A stretch of DNA of 64,000 bases from Flavonifractor sp. An92 (GCF_002159175.1 NZ_NFGZ01000001.1:186001-250000); one strand, 5' to 3'; positions 36,227 to 43,760 are shown, numbered from the stretch's first letter. Numbers and translations: made by a program. Notes: a model not told the origin generated them from the sequence alone.

Positions 36227-36234
36227 TAATGAAA
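36227..36234. repeat. 8-bp target-site duplication, right copy
   Basis: TAATGAAA, identical to 34494-34501. Confidence 0.97.
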
Positions 36235-36385
36235 AAAGTCGTCTGTGTGCATATGCACAGATTTATCCATGTTCGATTCTTTTGCGACAATCGACGCAGT
36301 TGTTGTCTTTCCTGTTCCCGGCGAACCTGTAATCACAATAATTCTTCCTTGATTCATCTACATTCTCCCTCGCAATTCAGATTTA

Positions 36386-36558
36386 CCGCTCTCTTTCTGA
36401 TTTTGGAGCGTTTCTTCTCTCAAGATTGAAATGGGCGGGAAGCCATTTTAGGGCTTTCCCGCCTTGATTGCCCATCAGCAAAGACGGGCGGGACTGTCAA
36501 CGGCGGCGCATTTATGCGCCGTTCATCTTGACCGTTGATTGGCCCCGCTAACTTTGCT
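36386..36558 (+). repeat. direct repeat copy 2
   Basis: Same block as 33875-34039, with the same two hairpins. Its last bases reach the stop codon of the nucleotidyltransferase gene. Together the copies bracket the kinase/lnu(C) segment. Confidence 0.9.
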
Positions 36559-37333
36559 ACTCTGTTCTAAGTAATTCCTCAATTTGTTTTTTCATATATT
36601 CTACAAGTGCCATCGCTTCCTTTTCTACTGTCTCCCATTCATCAGACAAATTTCCCAAATAAGCTTCCTTTGCCGTTGTTAGCAGGGGGGGAAATCTCTC
36701 CGGCAATTTTAAAATTACCCATTTTGCGGCAACATCTTTTGTCGTGATTTCTTCTGTTACTAAAGTAAACCACATTCGTGATAAGGTTAATAACACATTT
36801 CTTTCATCACCCTTAAAGCTGGAAATCAAACCAGGTAAAGAAAACCGAATTGCTTTTTTAATTTCGTGAAATGGGATAGCGGGAATAAGCTCTTTGCTTT
36901 CCGCCCCCTTCAAAGTTATGCTATTTTTTCTTGCTTGCCATAATAAAATCATTATATCTGGGTCATTGCAGGCTTGCGGATATTCTCCTGCTTCCATCTC
37001 TCCCCTTAGCCATTCACCATACATATACTGACATTTTGGCGGAAATTGCAACGGAACAATATCAGATTGATTGATAATAGTTACCTCTAAAGGTCTTTTT
37101 TCAATACAGCCTACGGAGCCAGAAATTTTCAATAATTGCTTTGTTAGATCTGCTCTGATTGAATTACTCAATTCTTGTTTAGTAATTATCAGTATATCTA
37201 TATCACTATCTGGACGCAGCCCATTCATTGTTGCTGAACCATATAAATATATCCCCAATATTTGACCTTGTAATATGGTTTCTGCTATTGAAATAACTTG
37301 ATTTACTTGTTGTGGAAATTCATTTATATTCAT
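36557..37333 (-). CDS. ANT(9)-like aminoglycoside (spectinomycin) nucleotidyltransferase
   Basis: 258 residues. The nucleotidyltransferase motif is YLYGSATMNGLRPDSDIDIL (Gly32-Ser33, Asp44, Asp46). Further blocks typical of spectinomycin adenylyltransferases follow: RPLEVTIINQSDIVPLQFPP, YGEWLRGE, QARKNSITL and GDERNVLLTLSRMW with TTKDVAAKW. By eye it resembles Aad9 (ANT(9)-Ia) in length and motif order but is clearly divergent. It would adenylylate spectinomycin in the cytoplasm. TAGGAG precedes the ATG. It lies directly beside direct repeat 2 and 24 bases after the nucleoside phosphorylase. Confidence 0.85.
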   Translation of the reverse strand: MNINEFPQQVNQVISIAETILQGQILGIYLYGSATMNGLRPDSDIDILIITKQELSNSIRADLTKQLLKISGSVGCIEKRPLEVTIINQSDIVPLQFPPKCQYMYGEWLRGEMEAGEYPQACNDPDIMILLWQARKNSITLKGAESKELIPAIPFHEIKKAIRFSLPGLISSFKGDERNVLLTLSRMWFTLVTEEITTKDVAAKWVILKLPERFPPLLTTAKEAYLGNLSDEWETVEKEAMALVEYMKKQIEELLRTE

Positions 37334-37357
37334 TGTAACTCCTATATGTATTTATTT

Positions 37358-38128
37358 TTACTCCTCAACAACTGATAAAACAGCGTCTAAGGCTAATTCT
37401 AAGGCTATGGATATACTTGTTTTTCCCCATTCTCTTTCTTGGTATTTATGAGGGTCTGCAAGAGTATCGGCTGAAAAAAGCAGCATAGCCCATGTAACTT
37501 TTCTAAATTTTGCACACGCCGCCAATGCGGAACATTCCATTTCTACTACTTGACATCCCTCTTCTTTCCGATACTGAACCATTTCTACTGTTTCTCGATA
37601 AAAACCGTCTGTTGTCCATGTTTTAACTTCCCAATATGGTATATTCTTTTGGCTTAAAGCAGATTCAATCGCATTTATACCAGCCTTTGAAATCTCTACT
37701 TCTCGGGAGGGAGGAAGATAATGGTAAGATGTTCCCTCATCTCTCAATGCAGAAACAGGTATCAAAAATCTATTTTCCGGGATGTCTTCCAATACGCCGC
37801 AGGAGCCGACGGAAATAATCTTTGTTACACCCCCTGCAATTAAATATTCTAAAACTTGGACGGCAGCAGCACTTCCCACAGGAGCCGGACATAGACATAT
37901 TTTCTCCTGATTATAAAGACATTCATAAATAGGATATCGTCTTGTTGCACTTTCAAATTCATCTATCTGTATTCCATCATGGGTATGTGCATAATTTTCA
38001 ACCTCGTCTCCTAAAAAAGCAAACACTGCTTTTGCAGGAAAACATTTTTTCCCATTTCCCGGCTGAAAAACAGCTTTTGATGCGGTATCGTACTCTAAAA
38101 CAGGGTAGTCATGCTTTACTAATGGCAT
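37358..38128 (-). CDS. nucleoside phosphorylase (PNP/UDP family)
   Basis: 256 residues. Phosphorylase core features: ITKIISVGSCGVLED (phosphate/ribose region), the middle block EGTSYHY and the base/ribose site VVEMECSALAACAKFR with its Met-Glu. Family enzymes cleave nucleosides with phosphate. It is AT-rich and in the same orientation as the nucleotidyltransferase 24 bases downstream, so the two are probably co-transcribed. No strong Shine-Dalgarno is seen. Its role on a resistance element is unclear: it may be a passenger or act on a nucleoside-like drug. Confidence 0.88.
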   Translation of the reverse strand: MPLVKHDYPVLEYDTASKAVFQPGNGKKCFPAKAVFAFLGDEVENYAHTHDGIQIDEFESATRRYPIYECLYNQEKICLCPAPVGSAAAVQVLEYLIAGGVTKIISVGSCGVLEDIPENRFLIPVSALRDEGTSYHYLPPSREVEISKAGINAIESALSQKNIPYWEVKTWTTDGFYRETVEMVQYRKEEGCQVVEMECSALAACAKFRKVTWAMLLFSADTLADPHKYQEREWGKTSISIALELALDAVLSVVEE

Positions 38129-38152
38129 ATTATTATCTCGAATAACAGGCTA

Positions 38153-38950
38153 TTATTCTATTCCTTTCATCATCTTTTTTGCCAACTGCTTGAACAGGTC
38201 GGCAGTTTCTTCATCCATCGGTGCAAGCTGTCCGATCTGTCCGGCAACCATCGCCGTTACATCGTCAATGGAAAGCGGGTTTTGCTTCTGTTCCGCCAAT
38301 GCGTCCCGCATGGCTTGGAACATCGCGGCGGTCACAGCTTCTCCCGGCTGTTCCCCGTTGTCAATGTCTTTCTTAATATCCCGCAGGATAGCAAGGAACA
38401 CATTTTTGATTTTCTCAATCTCCGCCTCATGTTCCCCCATCTTCTGGGCGTTCAAAAGCTGTAAATCCTGCTTTGCTTCCGCCCGGTGTTCCGGGTGTTC
38501 TTTCATCAGGTCGGACAGGGAAGCCGTTGCCATCTCGATAAGCTGGTTTCTTGCTGTTATGCCTTTTGCCGCTGTGTCCTGAAAATAAATCCGTATCAAA
38601 TCTATCAGCTTAGGAAAATTCCTATGTTCCAACAGGCGGTTGAGGATTTGCACATCAACAGCACCCGTCACAAGCCCCCTCACGGCTCCCTCGGACAAGC
38701 CTAATTCAGAAATATCGTAGCTTTTACGAACGCTCACGGTAGACAAGCCCAGTATGTAGTCTGTCGATACCTTAAATTCCTTTGCTACACCTATGAGAAT
38801 ATCACTGCTGACCGTTCTTGTTTCGCCGCTGACAATGCGGCTCAACTGGGAAGCGGAAACGCCTATCTTCTCCGCAAGTTCCTTTTGTGTGATGTGGTTC
38901 CCGTTGCATAAATCGGAAATCCGCTGTCCGGGTGTTCCGGGTAAAGCCAT
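38153..38950 (-). CDS. XRE-family regulator of the mobile element
   Basis: 265 residues from the ATG at 38950 with GGAGGAGG upstream. The HTH is at about 20-50 (ITQKELAEKIGVSASQLSRIVSGE). The long C-terminal helical region (about 80-265) is rich in charged residues, without a protease or ligand motif. It is common in Tn4451-like and ICE-type elements of Clostridia, where such genes sit upstream of the mobilization block. It faces away from the mobilization genes across a 338-base region with palindromes, so it may repress both sides. Confidence 0.88.
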   Translation of the reverse strand: MALPGTPGQRISDLCNGNHITQKELAEKIGVSASQLSRIVSGETRTVSSDILIGVAKEFKVSTDYILGLSTVSVRKSYDISELGLSEGAVRGLVTGAVDVQILNRLLEHRNFPKLIDLIRIYFQDTAAKGITARNQLIEMATASLSDLMKEHPEHRAEAKQDLQLLNAQKMGEHEAEIEKIKNVFLAILRDIKKDIDNGEQPGEAVTAAMFQAMRDALAEQKQNPLSIDDVTAMVAGQIGQLAPMDEETADLFKQLAKKMMKGIE

Positions 38951-38977
38951 AGATACGCACCTCCTCCGCATACTTCC

Positions 38978-39006
38978 ATTATACAGAATGATTGCAAAAA
39001 TGCAAT
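38978..39006 (-). promoter_or_regulatory. XRE regulator promoter with overlapping operator
   Basis: On the minus strand: TTGCAT (39005-39000), 16-base spacer, TATAAT (38983-38978). A perfect palindrome ATTGCA-AAAA-TGCAAT (38991-39006) covers the -35 and spacer, fitting autorepression. Confidence 0.75.
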
Positions 39007-39168
39007 TTCCAAAGTGTAAACTTCATCAAAATGCAATTCTCGCAATATTCCGGGAATTGCATTTTTTTCGTGTAGACTTAGGGTAGTTCATCGATGGACG
39101 GCACCTTGAAAACAGAATGACCGTCCGAAAAGGAATACCCAGGCTGGGGAAGCACCGCAAGGAGTCGG

Positions 39169-39193
39169 ACTTCGGGACAAAATGTCCCGAAGT
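39169..39193. repeat. perfect 25-bp palindrome, copy 2
   Basis: ACTTCGGGACA-AAA-TGTCCCGAAGT, 96 bases before the Cys-rich VLP gene. A related imperfect copy lies at 33710-33734. Confidence 0.8.
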
Positions 39194-39288
39194 TGCGGGG
39201 AGCGTGCCAACGCCGGAACACGCCGCAGGAATGGGGCAGGAAACCTTTTCGGGGAGAACGGCAACGGAAAGCAAAATGGAGGGAACGC

Positions 39289-39702
39289 ATGAGAGATAAC
39301 CCCTATAAAGACTTGCCGCCGCTGGAACGCAGGCCGGACGGTTCCCTTTACCGCATGACCCCGGCGCAGAGAAAACAGGCGGCCAGCCTGATACGCCGGG
39401 AGTGCTGTTGCTGTGAGGACGGCAACTGCATTGTCCTTGACGATGGGGACACCTGCACCTGTCCGCAGACGATTTCTTTCTCGGTCTGCTGTAAGTGGTT
39501 CCGCTGGGCGGTCTTGCCGCTGGACGGGACGCTGGAAGCGGAGATTTTCCGGGATAAGGACTTGAAACGCTGTGAGGTCTGCGGCGGTGTGTTCGTCCCC
39601 AAATCCAACCGGGCAAAATACTGTCCCGGCTGTGCCGCCAGAGTTCACAGGCGGCAGAAAACAGAAAGTGAACGGAAAAGGAGGTCTGCTGTGGACAGTT
39701 AG
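39289..39702 (+). CDS. cysteine-rich VLP domain protein
   Basis: 137 residues. The conserved core is LTPAQRK-like at the start, then CCCCEDGNCIVLDDGDTC...QTISFSVCCKWFRWAVLPLD, the signature of the Cys_rich_VLP family. A C-terminal zinc-ribbon-like pair follows, CEVCGGVFVPKSNRAKYCPGC. The family is almost confined to mobilizable elements of Clostridia and has no known function; metal binding is likely. GGAGGG precedes the ATG. It is the first gene of the mobilization block. Confidence 0.9.
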   Translation: MRDNPYKDLPPLERRPDGSLYRMTPAQRKQAASLIRRECCCCEDGNCIVLDDGDTCTCPQTISFSVCCKWFRWAVLPLDGTLEAEIFRDKDLKRCEVCGGVFVPKSNRAKYCPGCAARVHRRQKTESERKRRSAVDS

Positions 39703-39813
39703 GAGCGAAAAAAGCCTTGATTTATCAGGCTTCGCAAGCCCCAAACCGGGGCAGGTGGTATAAAGTATCGCCCGCCCCGGAAAACGGGCTTCTAACCGTC
39801 CACAAAACGCACT

Positions 39814-40209
39814 ATGACAAATACCATCTATATCCATCAGCCGGAAAGGGCGTTCAGCTTCACCCGGCTCCCGAATTTCCTCTTTGAAGCCCCCACGTTC
39901 AAGCTCCTGTCCAACGAGGCAAAGGTTCTGTATGCCTTTATTCTGCGCCGGACAGAGTTATCCCGCAAAAATGGGTGGGCGGATGACTGCGGACGGATTT
40001 TCCTGTATTTCCCTATCTGTGAAGTGGTCACATTGCTCCATTGTGGGCGGCAAAAAGCGGTGAACACCCTGCGGGAACTGCAATACGCCGGACTGGTGGA
40101 AATCCAGAAGCAGGGCTGTGGAAAACCCAACCGCATTTTCCCAAAATCCTATGAAGCGGTTCCAAACACCGACTTCAAGAAATCCCGTTCTGGTACGCCG
40201 GAGGACTGA
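39814..40209 (+). CDS. RepA_N-type replication initiator, N-terminal domain only
   Basis: 131 residues. It has the RepA_N winged-helix core (about 15-90): FTRLPNFLFEAPTFKLLSNEAKVLYAF, RTELSRKNGWADDCGRIF. Full plasmid RepA_N proteins are about twice as long. Reading on past the TGA, the same frame continues with family-like residues after a second stop, suggesting nonsense truncation of a longer ancestor. Such short RepA forms are common on Tn4451-like elements. No good RBS is seen. A direct role in replication of the excised circle is possible but not shown. Confidence 0.82.
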   Translation: MTNTIYIHQPERAFSFTRLPNFLFEAPTFKLLSNEAKVLYAFILRRTELSRKNGWADDCGRIFLYFPICEVVTLLHCGRQKAVNTLRELQYAGLVEIQKQGCGKPNRIFPKSYEAVPNTDFKKSRSGTPED

Positions 40210-40392
40210 AAACCGTACCCTTGAAGTACGGAAATCAATCTTGAGAAGTACGAAAACCAGACGGTATATAGAAATACAAAGATTAAAATGATTTATTTAT
40301 ATCCATTCCATTCCTATCGTATCAGAGATAATTCTGGCGGGATTTTCCCTGTGGAAAACCCTGGATAGGAAAGGAATGGGGAAAGGAGCAGA
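40210..40392. promoter_or_regulatory. candidate oriT region upstream of the relaxase
   Basis: 183 bases with short repeats: CTTGAAGTACGGAAATC and CTTGAGAAGTACGAAAACC in tandem, and TTCCCTGTGGAAAACCCTGG near the relaxase start. MobV relaxases act on an oriT directly upstream of their gene. The nick site cannot be pinpointed here. Confidence 0.45.
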
Positions 40393-41337
40393 ATGGCACA
40401 ACACGCAATTTTGCGGTTTGAGAAGCACAAGGGCAACCCGGCAAGGCCGCTGGAAGCCCATCACGAAAGACAGAAAGAACAATATGCCAGCAATCCCGAC
40501 ATTGACACAAGCCGGAGTAAATACAACTTCCATATCGTCAAGCCGGAGGGACGCTATTACCACTTCATTCAGAGCCGTATCGAGCAGGCCGGATGCCGGA
40601 CGAGGAAAGACAGCACACGGTTTGTCGATACACTGGTAACTGCCAGCCCGGAGTTTTTCAAGGGGAAATCCCCAAAGGAGATACAGGCGTTTTTCCAGAG
40701 GGCGGCGGCTTTCCTCATTGGCCGGGTAGGACGGGAAAATATCGTGTCGGCGGTGGTACACATGGACGAGAAAACGCCCCACCTGCATTTGACCTTTGTT
40801 CCGCTGACAAAGGACAACCGCCTGTGTGCAAAGGAGATTATCGGCAACCGGGCAAACCTGACGAAGTGGCAGGACGATTTTCACGCCTATATGGTGGAGA
40901 AATATCCTGACTTGGAGCGTGGGGAAAGCGCCAGCAAGACAGGCCGGAAGCATATCCCCACCCGGCTTTTCAAACAGGCGGTTTCCCTCTCCAAACAGGC
41001 CAGAGCCATTGAAGCCGCCCTTGACGGCATTAACCCGCTGAACGCCGGAAAGAAAAAAGAGGAAGCCCTTTCCATGCTGAAAAAGTGGTTCCCGCAGATG
41101 GAAAACTTCTCCGGGCAGTTGAAAAAGTACAAGGTCACAATCAATGACCTGTTGGCGGAGAATGAGAAGTTGGAAGCAAGAGCAAAGGCCAGTGAAAAAG
41201 GCAAGATGAAAGATACGATGGAACGGGCAAAGCTGAAAAGCGAACTGGACAATTTACAGAGGCTGGTTGACCGTATCCCGCCGGATATACTGGCGGAACT
41301 GAAACGGCAGCAGCGGCACACGGCAAAGGAAAGGTGA
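40393..41337 (+). CDS. MobV-family relaxase (Mob/Pre)
   Basis: 314 residues. The N-terminal relaxase domain has HAILRFEKHKG at the start and the metal-binding catalytic signature VVHMDEKTPHLHL (His123, His130, His132). The second half is a coiled coil (about 230-310). It would nick oriT and pilot the strand into a conjugation channel supplied by another element. AAAGGAG precedes the ATG. Full-length MobV proteins are often 400 or more residues, so this is a compact member. Confidence 0.92.
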   Translation: MAQHAILRFEKHKGNPARPLEAHHERQKEQYASNPDIDTSRSKYNFHIVKPEGRYYHFIQSRIEQAGCRTRKDSTRFVDTLVTASPEFFKGKSPKEIQAFFQRAAAFLIGRVGRENIVSAVVHMDEKTPHLHLTFVPLTKDNRLCAKEIIGNRANLTKWQDDFHAYMVEKYPDLERGESASKTGRKHIPTRLFKQAVSLSKQARAIEAALDGINPLNAGKKKEEALSMLKKWFPQMENFSGQLKKYKVTINDLLAENEKLEARAKASEKGKMKDTMERAKLKSELDNLQRLVDRIPPDILAELKRQQRHTAKER

Positions 41338-41409
41338 TAGATATAAGCAGAAATTTTCGCCGCCCCTGTGCGGCATTGTACCTTGAAAACTGAATATGGA
41401 GGACACTGG

Positions 41410-41604
41410 ATGGCAAAAAGCGAAAGCGATATTTTTACACCCCGGACAGGGCAGGTCATACGAACAGAGAACGGGACGCAGTATTTTGTATGTGGGAACA
41501 ACCGTATAAAAATCTCCGAACACTTCGCCGCAGTCGGGAAGCCCCTCGGTGATCTGATTGTAGATGTGGTGCGGCATACCGCAGAAAAAGCCGCTTCAAC
41601 CTGA
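41410..41604 (+). CDS. small TnpW-like element protein
   Basis: 64 residues from the ATG at 41410 with GGAGG 7 bases upstream. The centre, NGTQYFVCGNNRIKISEHFA, followed by GKPLGDLIVDVVRH, resembles the small TnpW proteins that accompany TnpX-type recombinases. No membrane helix. It precedes the recombinase by 100 bases and is possibly an accessory or immunity-like factor of transposition. Assignment is tentative. Confidence 0.6.
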   Translation: MAKSESDIFTPRTGQVIRTENGTQYFVCGNNRIKISEHFAAVGKPLGDLIVDVVRHTAEKAAST

Positions 41605-41614
41605 TAGCCCATCA

Positions 41615-41675
41615 TTGATAACACGCCCACGCTTATGATATAATTGCCATAGAGCAAAAGTATTGTAAGCGTGGG
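41615..41675 (+). promoter_or_regulatory. recombinase promoter with flanking inverted repeat
   Basis: TTGATA (41615-41620), 18-base spacer, extended -10 TGATATAAT ending at 41644. A perfect 10-bp inverted repeat CCCACGCTTA (41626-41635) / TAAGCGTGGG (41666-41675) brackets the -10: a candidate operator or leader hairpin controlling excision. Confidence 0.7.
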
Positions 41676-41704
41676 TTGTTTCTTTAGAAGGAGGATTTTT
41701 AACG

Positions 41705-43327
41705 GTGAAACAACCTTACAATACTACGATTTACAACACGGCGCTTTATATGAGATTGAGCCGGGACGATGAAAACTATGGTGACAGCGTAAGCATTGAA
41801 ACACAGCGGACAATCCTGCAACAGTACGCAAAGGAACAGGGGCTTCATGTAGTCGGTGAGTATGTGGACGATGGCTGGTCGGGGACGAACTTTGAACGCC
41901 CGGATTTTCAGCGCATGATGGACGATATGGAAGCCGGAAAAGTAAACTGCATTGTCACGAAAGACCTTTCCCGTTTCGGGCGGGAACATGTGATGATGGA
42001 CTACTATCTGGAATTTCTGTTCCCGGAAAAACGGGTGCGCTACATCGCCGTTGCGGAGAATGAGGACACAGAAAAAGGGCTTTCCGATTTTGTCCCGTTC
42101 AAAAACCTGTTCAATGAGTGGTTTGCGAAAGATACGAGCCGCAAGGTAAAGGCCGCTTTCAAAGCGAAGTTTGCCACAGGACAGCGTATCGGCGCCTATG
42201 CTCCCATCGGGTACAGGAAACACCCGGAAATCAAAAACAAGCTGATAATCGACGAGGAAACCCGCTGGATAGTGGAGAAGATTTTTGACCTTGCCATTCA
42301 TGGCAGAGGGGCGGCCAGTATCACAAGAATACTGATTGCGGAAAAGGTTCCCACGCCGGGATTTATCAACTTCCAGCGTGACGGGACTTTCGCAAACATC
42401 TATGCGGGTGCACCGGAGGAAAAAAGCTACGCATGGACGATAGCGCAGGTCAAGAGCATTATGAAAGATGAAACCTATATCGGCCATACCATCCACTACC
42501 GGGAAACAAATATTTCCTTTAAGAACAAGCGGAGGGTACGCAAGCCCCAAAGTGAATGGGTGCGGGTGGAGAACACGCAGGAGCCGATTATCAGCGAGCA
42601 GGTTTTCCGGCAGGTACAGGAGCAGATAGCAAACCGCCGCAGGAAGTGCAAGGATGGTACAACGCAGATTTTTTCCGGATTGGTAAAATGTGCGGATTGC
42701 GGCTGGTCGCTGTCCTATGGGGAGAACAGGCAGAACAGCAAGCCTTACGGCCATTATCATTGTAGCAAGTACGGGCAGGGCACACGCCAATGCTCCATGC
42801 ACTATATCCGTTATGATGTGCTTTATGCCTATGTCCTCTCCCGTCTGCAATACTGGTCGGGACTGGTACAACATGATGAAGAACGGCTCTTGAAGCGGCT
42901 GTTAAATGCCACTGATAAGGGACAGGCCGCCGCAAGAAAGAAGCAGGCCGCAGAACTGAAAAAGGCAGAGAAGCGAAAAGCCGAAGTCGATACTTTGTTT
43001 GCCCGGATGTATGAGGACTGGGCGGCGGGGCGTATCACGGAATACAACTTCTCTATGCTGTCCGGGAAGTACCAAAGCGAACAGGCTGAACTGGACGAAA
43101 AGATTGAGCGGCTTCAATCCGCTATCACCACTGAAAGCCAGAACGCCGCAGACGCAGAAAAATGGATTGCCTTGATGAAAGAGTGCGTCAATCCAACGGA
43201 ACTGACCGCCGAACTTTTGAATACGCTGATTGAAAAAATCGTTGTCCATGAAGCGGTCAAAGGTGAGGACGGAAGCAGGGAACAGGAGGTAGAAATCTTC
43301 TACCGCTTTATCGGCAAGATTGATTGA
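41705..43327 (+). CDS. large serine recombinase (TnpX/TndX class)
   Basis: 540 residues. The resolvase domain (1-165) has the catalytic Ser19 in ALYMRLSRDDE and the conserved TKDLSRFGR. Then come the recombinase domain (about 180-290) and a zinc ribbon (CADCGW...HYHCSKYGQGTRQC, about 330-365), with a coiled-coil tail (about 395-480). It excises and inserts the element at a dinucleotide core, consistent with the GG found at both junctions. The GTG start has AAGGAGG 9 bases upstream. The stop lies 31 bases from the right end of the element. Confidence 0.95.
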   Translation: MKQPYNTTIYNTALYMRLSRDDENYGDSVSIETQRTILQQYAKEQGLHVVGEYVDDGWSGTNFERPDFQRMMDDMEAGKVNCIVTKDLSRFGREHVMMDYYLEFLFPEKRVRYIAVAENEDTEKGLSDFVPFKNLFNEWFAKDTSRKVKAAFKAKFATGQRIGAYAPIGYRKHPEIKNKLIIDEETRWIVEKIFDLAIHGRGAASITRILIAEKVPTPGFINFQRDGTFANIYAGAPEEKSYAWTIAQVKSIMKDETYIGHTIHYRETNISFKNKRRVRKPQSEWVRVENTQEPIISEQVFRQVQEQIANRRRKCKDGTTQIFSGLVKCADCGWSLSYGENRQNSKPYGHYHCSKYGQGTRQCSMHYIRYDVLYAYVLSRLQYWSGLVQHDEERLLKRLLNATDKGQAAARKKQAAELKKAEKRKAEVDTLFARMYEDWAAGRITEYNFSMLSGKYQSEQAELDEKIERLQSAITTESQNAADAEKWIALMKECVNPTELTAELLNTLIEKIVVHEAVKGEDGSREQEVEIFYRFIGKID

Positions 43328-43337
43328 ATGACACCAA

Positions 43338-43358
43338 TATCTTTAACTATGTGATACC
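43338..43358 (-). repeat. right terminal inverted repeat of the 10-kb element
   Basis: On the minus strand GGTATCACATAGTTAAAGAT, matching the left end with one gap and two mismatches. Confidence 0.75.
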
Positions 43359-43360
43359 GG

Positions 43361-43760
43361 ACTGTCCGTCCCGGATTCCGATCTGCTCATCGCTCTGTCG
43401 GAGGCTCTGGAGACTCCCGTGAGCACGCTGCTTGGCGAACCGGTAGCGGAGTCCGAGGTGGATGCGGTCAAAGCGCTCTCCGAAAAACTGGAGATCATCA
43501 ATTTGCAGTTTGCGCGGAGAAAGGCACTCAGGAGAACAGTACTTCACTGGTCGCTGATCGCATGCTGCGCGGTCATCGTGGCAGTATTTGCCGCCCTAGC
43601 GGTCGTTAACAGTCCCTATCTGGGTTGGGATTTTCACGATCCGGAGCTTGCCGTTGCAGGCACCGTTTTTCACGCATTTGAATGGCTCTTTGTCCGGCTG
43701 GCTCCCATTGTCCTGATCGCGGCCATCGTCGGAATTTGTTTGACACGGAAAAAAGGATAA
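43361..43760 (+). pseudogene. 3' part of the interrupted XRE membrane regulator gene
   Basis: Continues the frame broken at 33338: LSVPDSDLLIALSEALETPVSTLLG, the end of an XRE domain, then a helical linker and two membrane helices (HWSLIACCAVIVAVFAALAVV and APIVLIAAIVGICL). The intact protein would be a 169-residue HTH protein anchored in the membrane. Translation could restart at an internal GTG (43419), but that piece lacks the HTH. The small membrane-protein gene at 43868 probably belonged to the same locus. Confidence 0.92.

Larger units (their letters stand above)
34079..36357 (-). pseudogene. P-loop small-molecule kinase gene split by the lnu(C) transposon
   Basis: The N-terminal part is on the minus strand from ATG 36357 to 36227: MNQGRIIVITGSPGTGKTTT with a complete P-loop, then HMHTDDFFH. 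The C-terminal part runs from 34501 to the stop at 34079 and includes GGYDVIVDGIVGPW, VLRASKEETMKRA and a helical tail. Removing the 1725-bp insertion and one 8-bp target copy leaves 546 bases, an intact frame of 181 residues. The fold is that of AAA/zeta-like or chloramphenicol-phosphotransferase-like kinases. The gene is AT-rich relative to the host and flanked by direct repeats, consistent with a mobile resistance-type cassette. The exact substrate is unknown. Confidence 0.92.
38951..39288. other. regulatory region between the XRE gene and the mobilization genes
   Basis: No gene. It holds the XRE promoter and operator-like palindrome (38978-39006), a TGCAATTC/GAATTGCA stem followed by T7 (39032-39068) and a perfect 25-bp palindrome (39169-39193). 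It probably holds control sites for both directions. Confidence 0.6.
33339..43360. mobile_element. ~10.0-kb mobilizable transposon of the Tn4451/large-serine-recombinase class
   Basis: Bounds are set by the interrupted XRE gene: a shared GG (33337-33338 and 43359-43360) is left when the gene is rejoined, as expected for a serine recombinase that crosses over at a dinucleotide. Imperfect terminal inverted repeats lie just inside both ends. It carries a large serine recombinase next to the right end, a small TnpW-like protein, a MobV relaxase, a RepA-like protein, a Cys-rich VLP protein, an XRE regulator and an AT-rich resistance block. It has no type IV secretion genes, so it should be mobilizable rather than self-transmissible. 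Insertion in a regulator gene and nested cargo point to recent acquisition. Confidence 0.9.

Noticed and set aside
43419-43760. Independent 113-residue gene starting at an internal GTG
   Set aside because: It is the C-terminal part of the interrupted XRE regulator; the frame continues upstream to the element junction and no RBS precedes the GTG.
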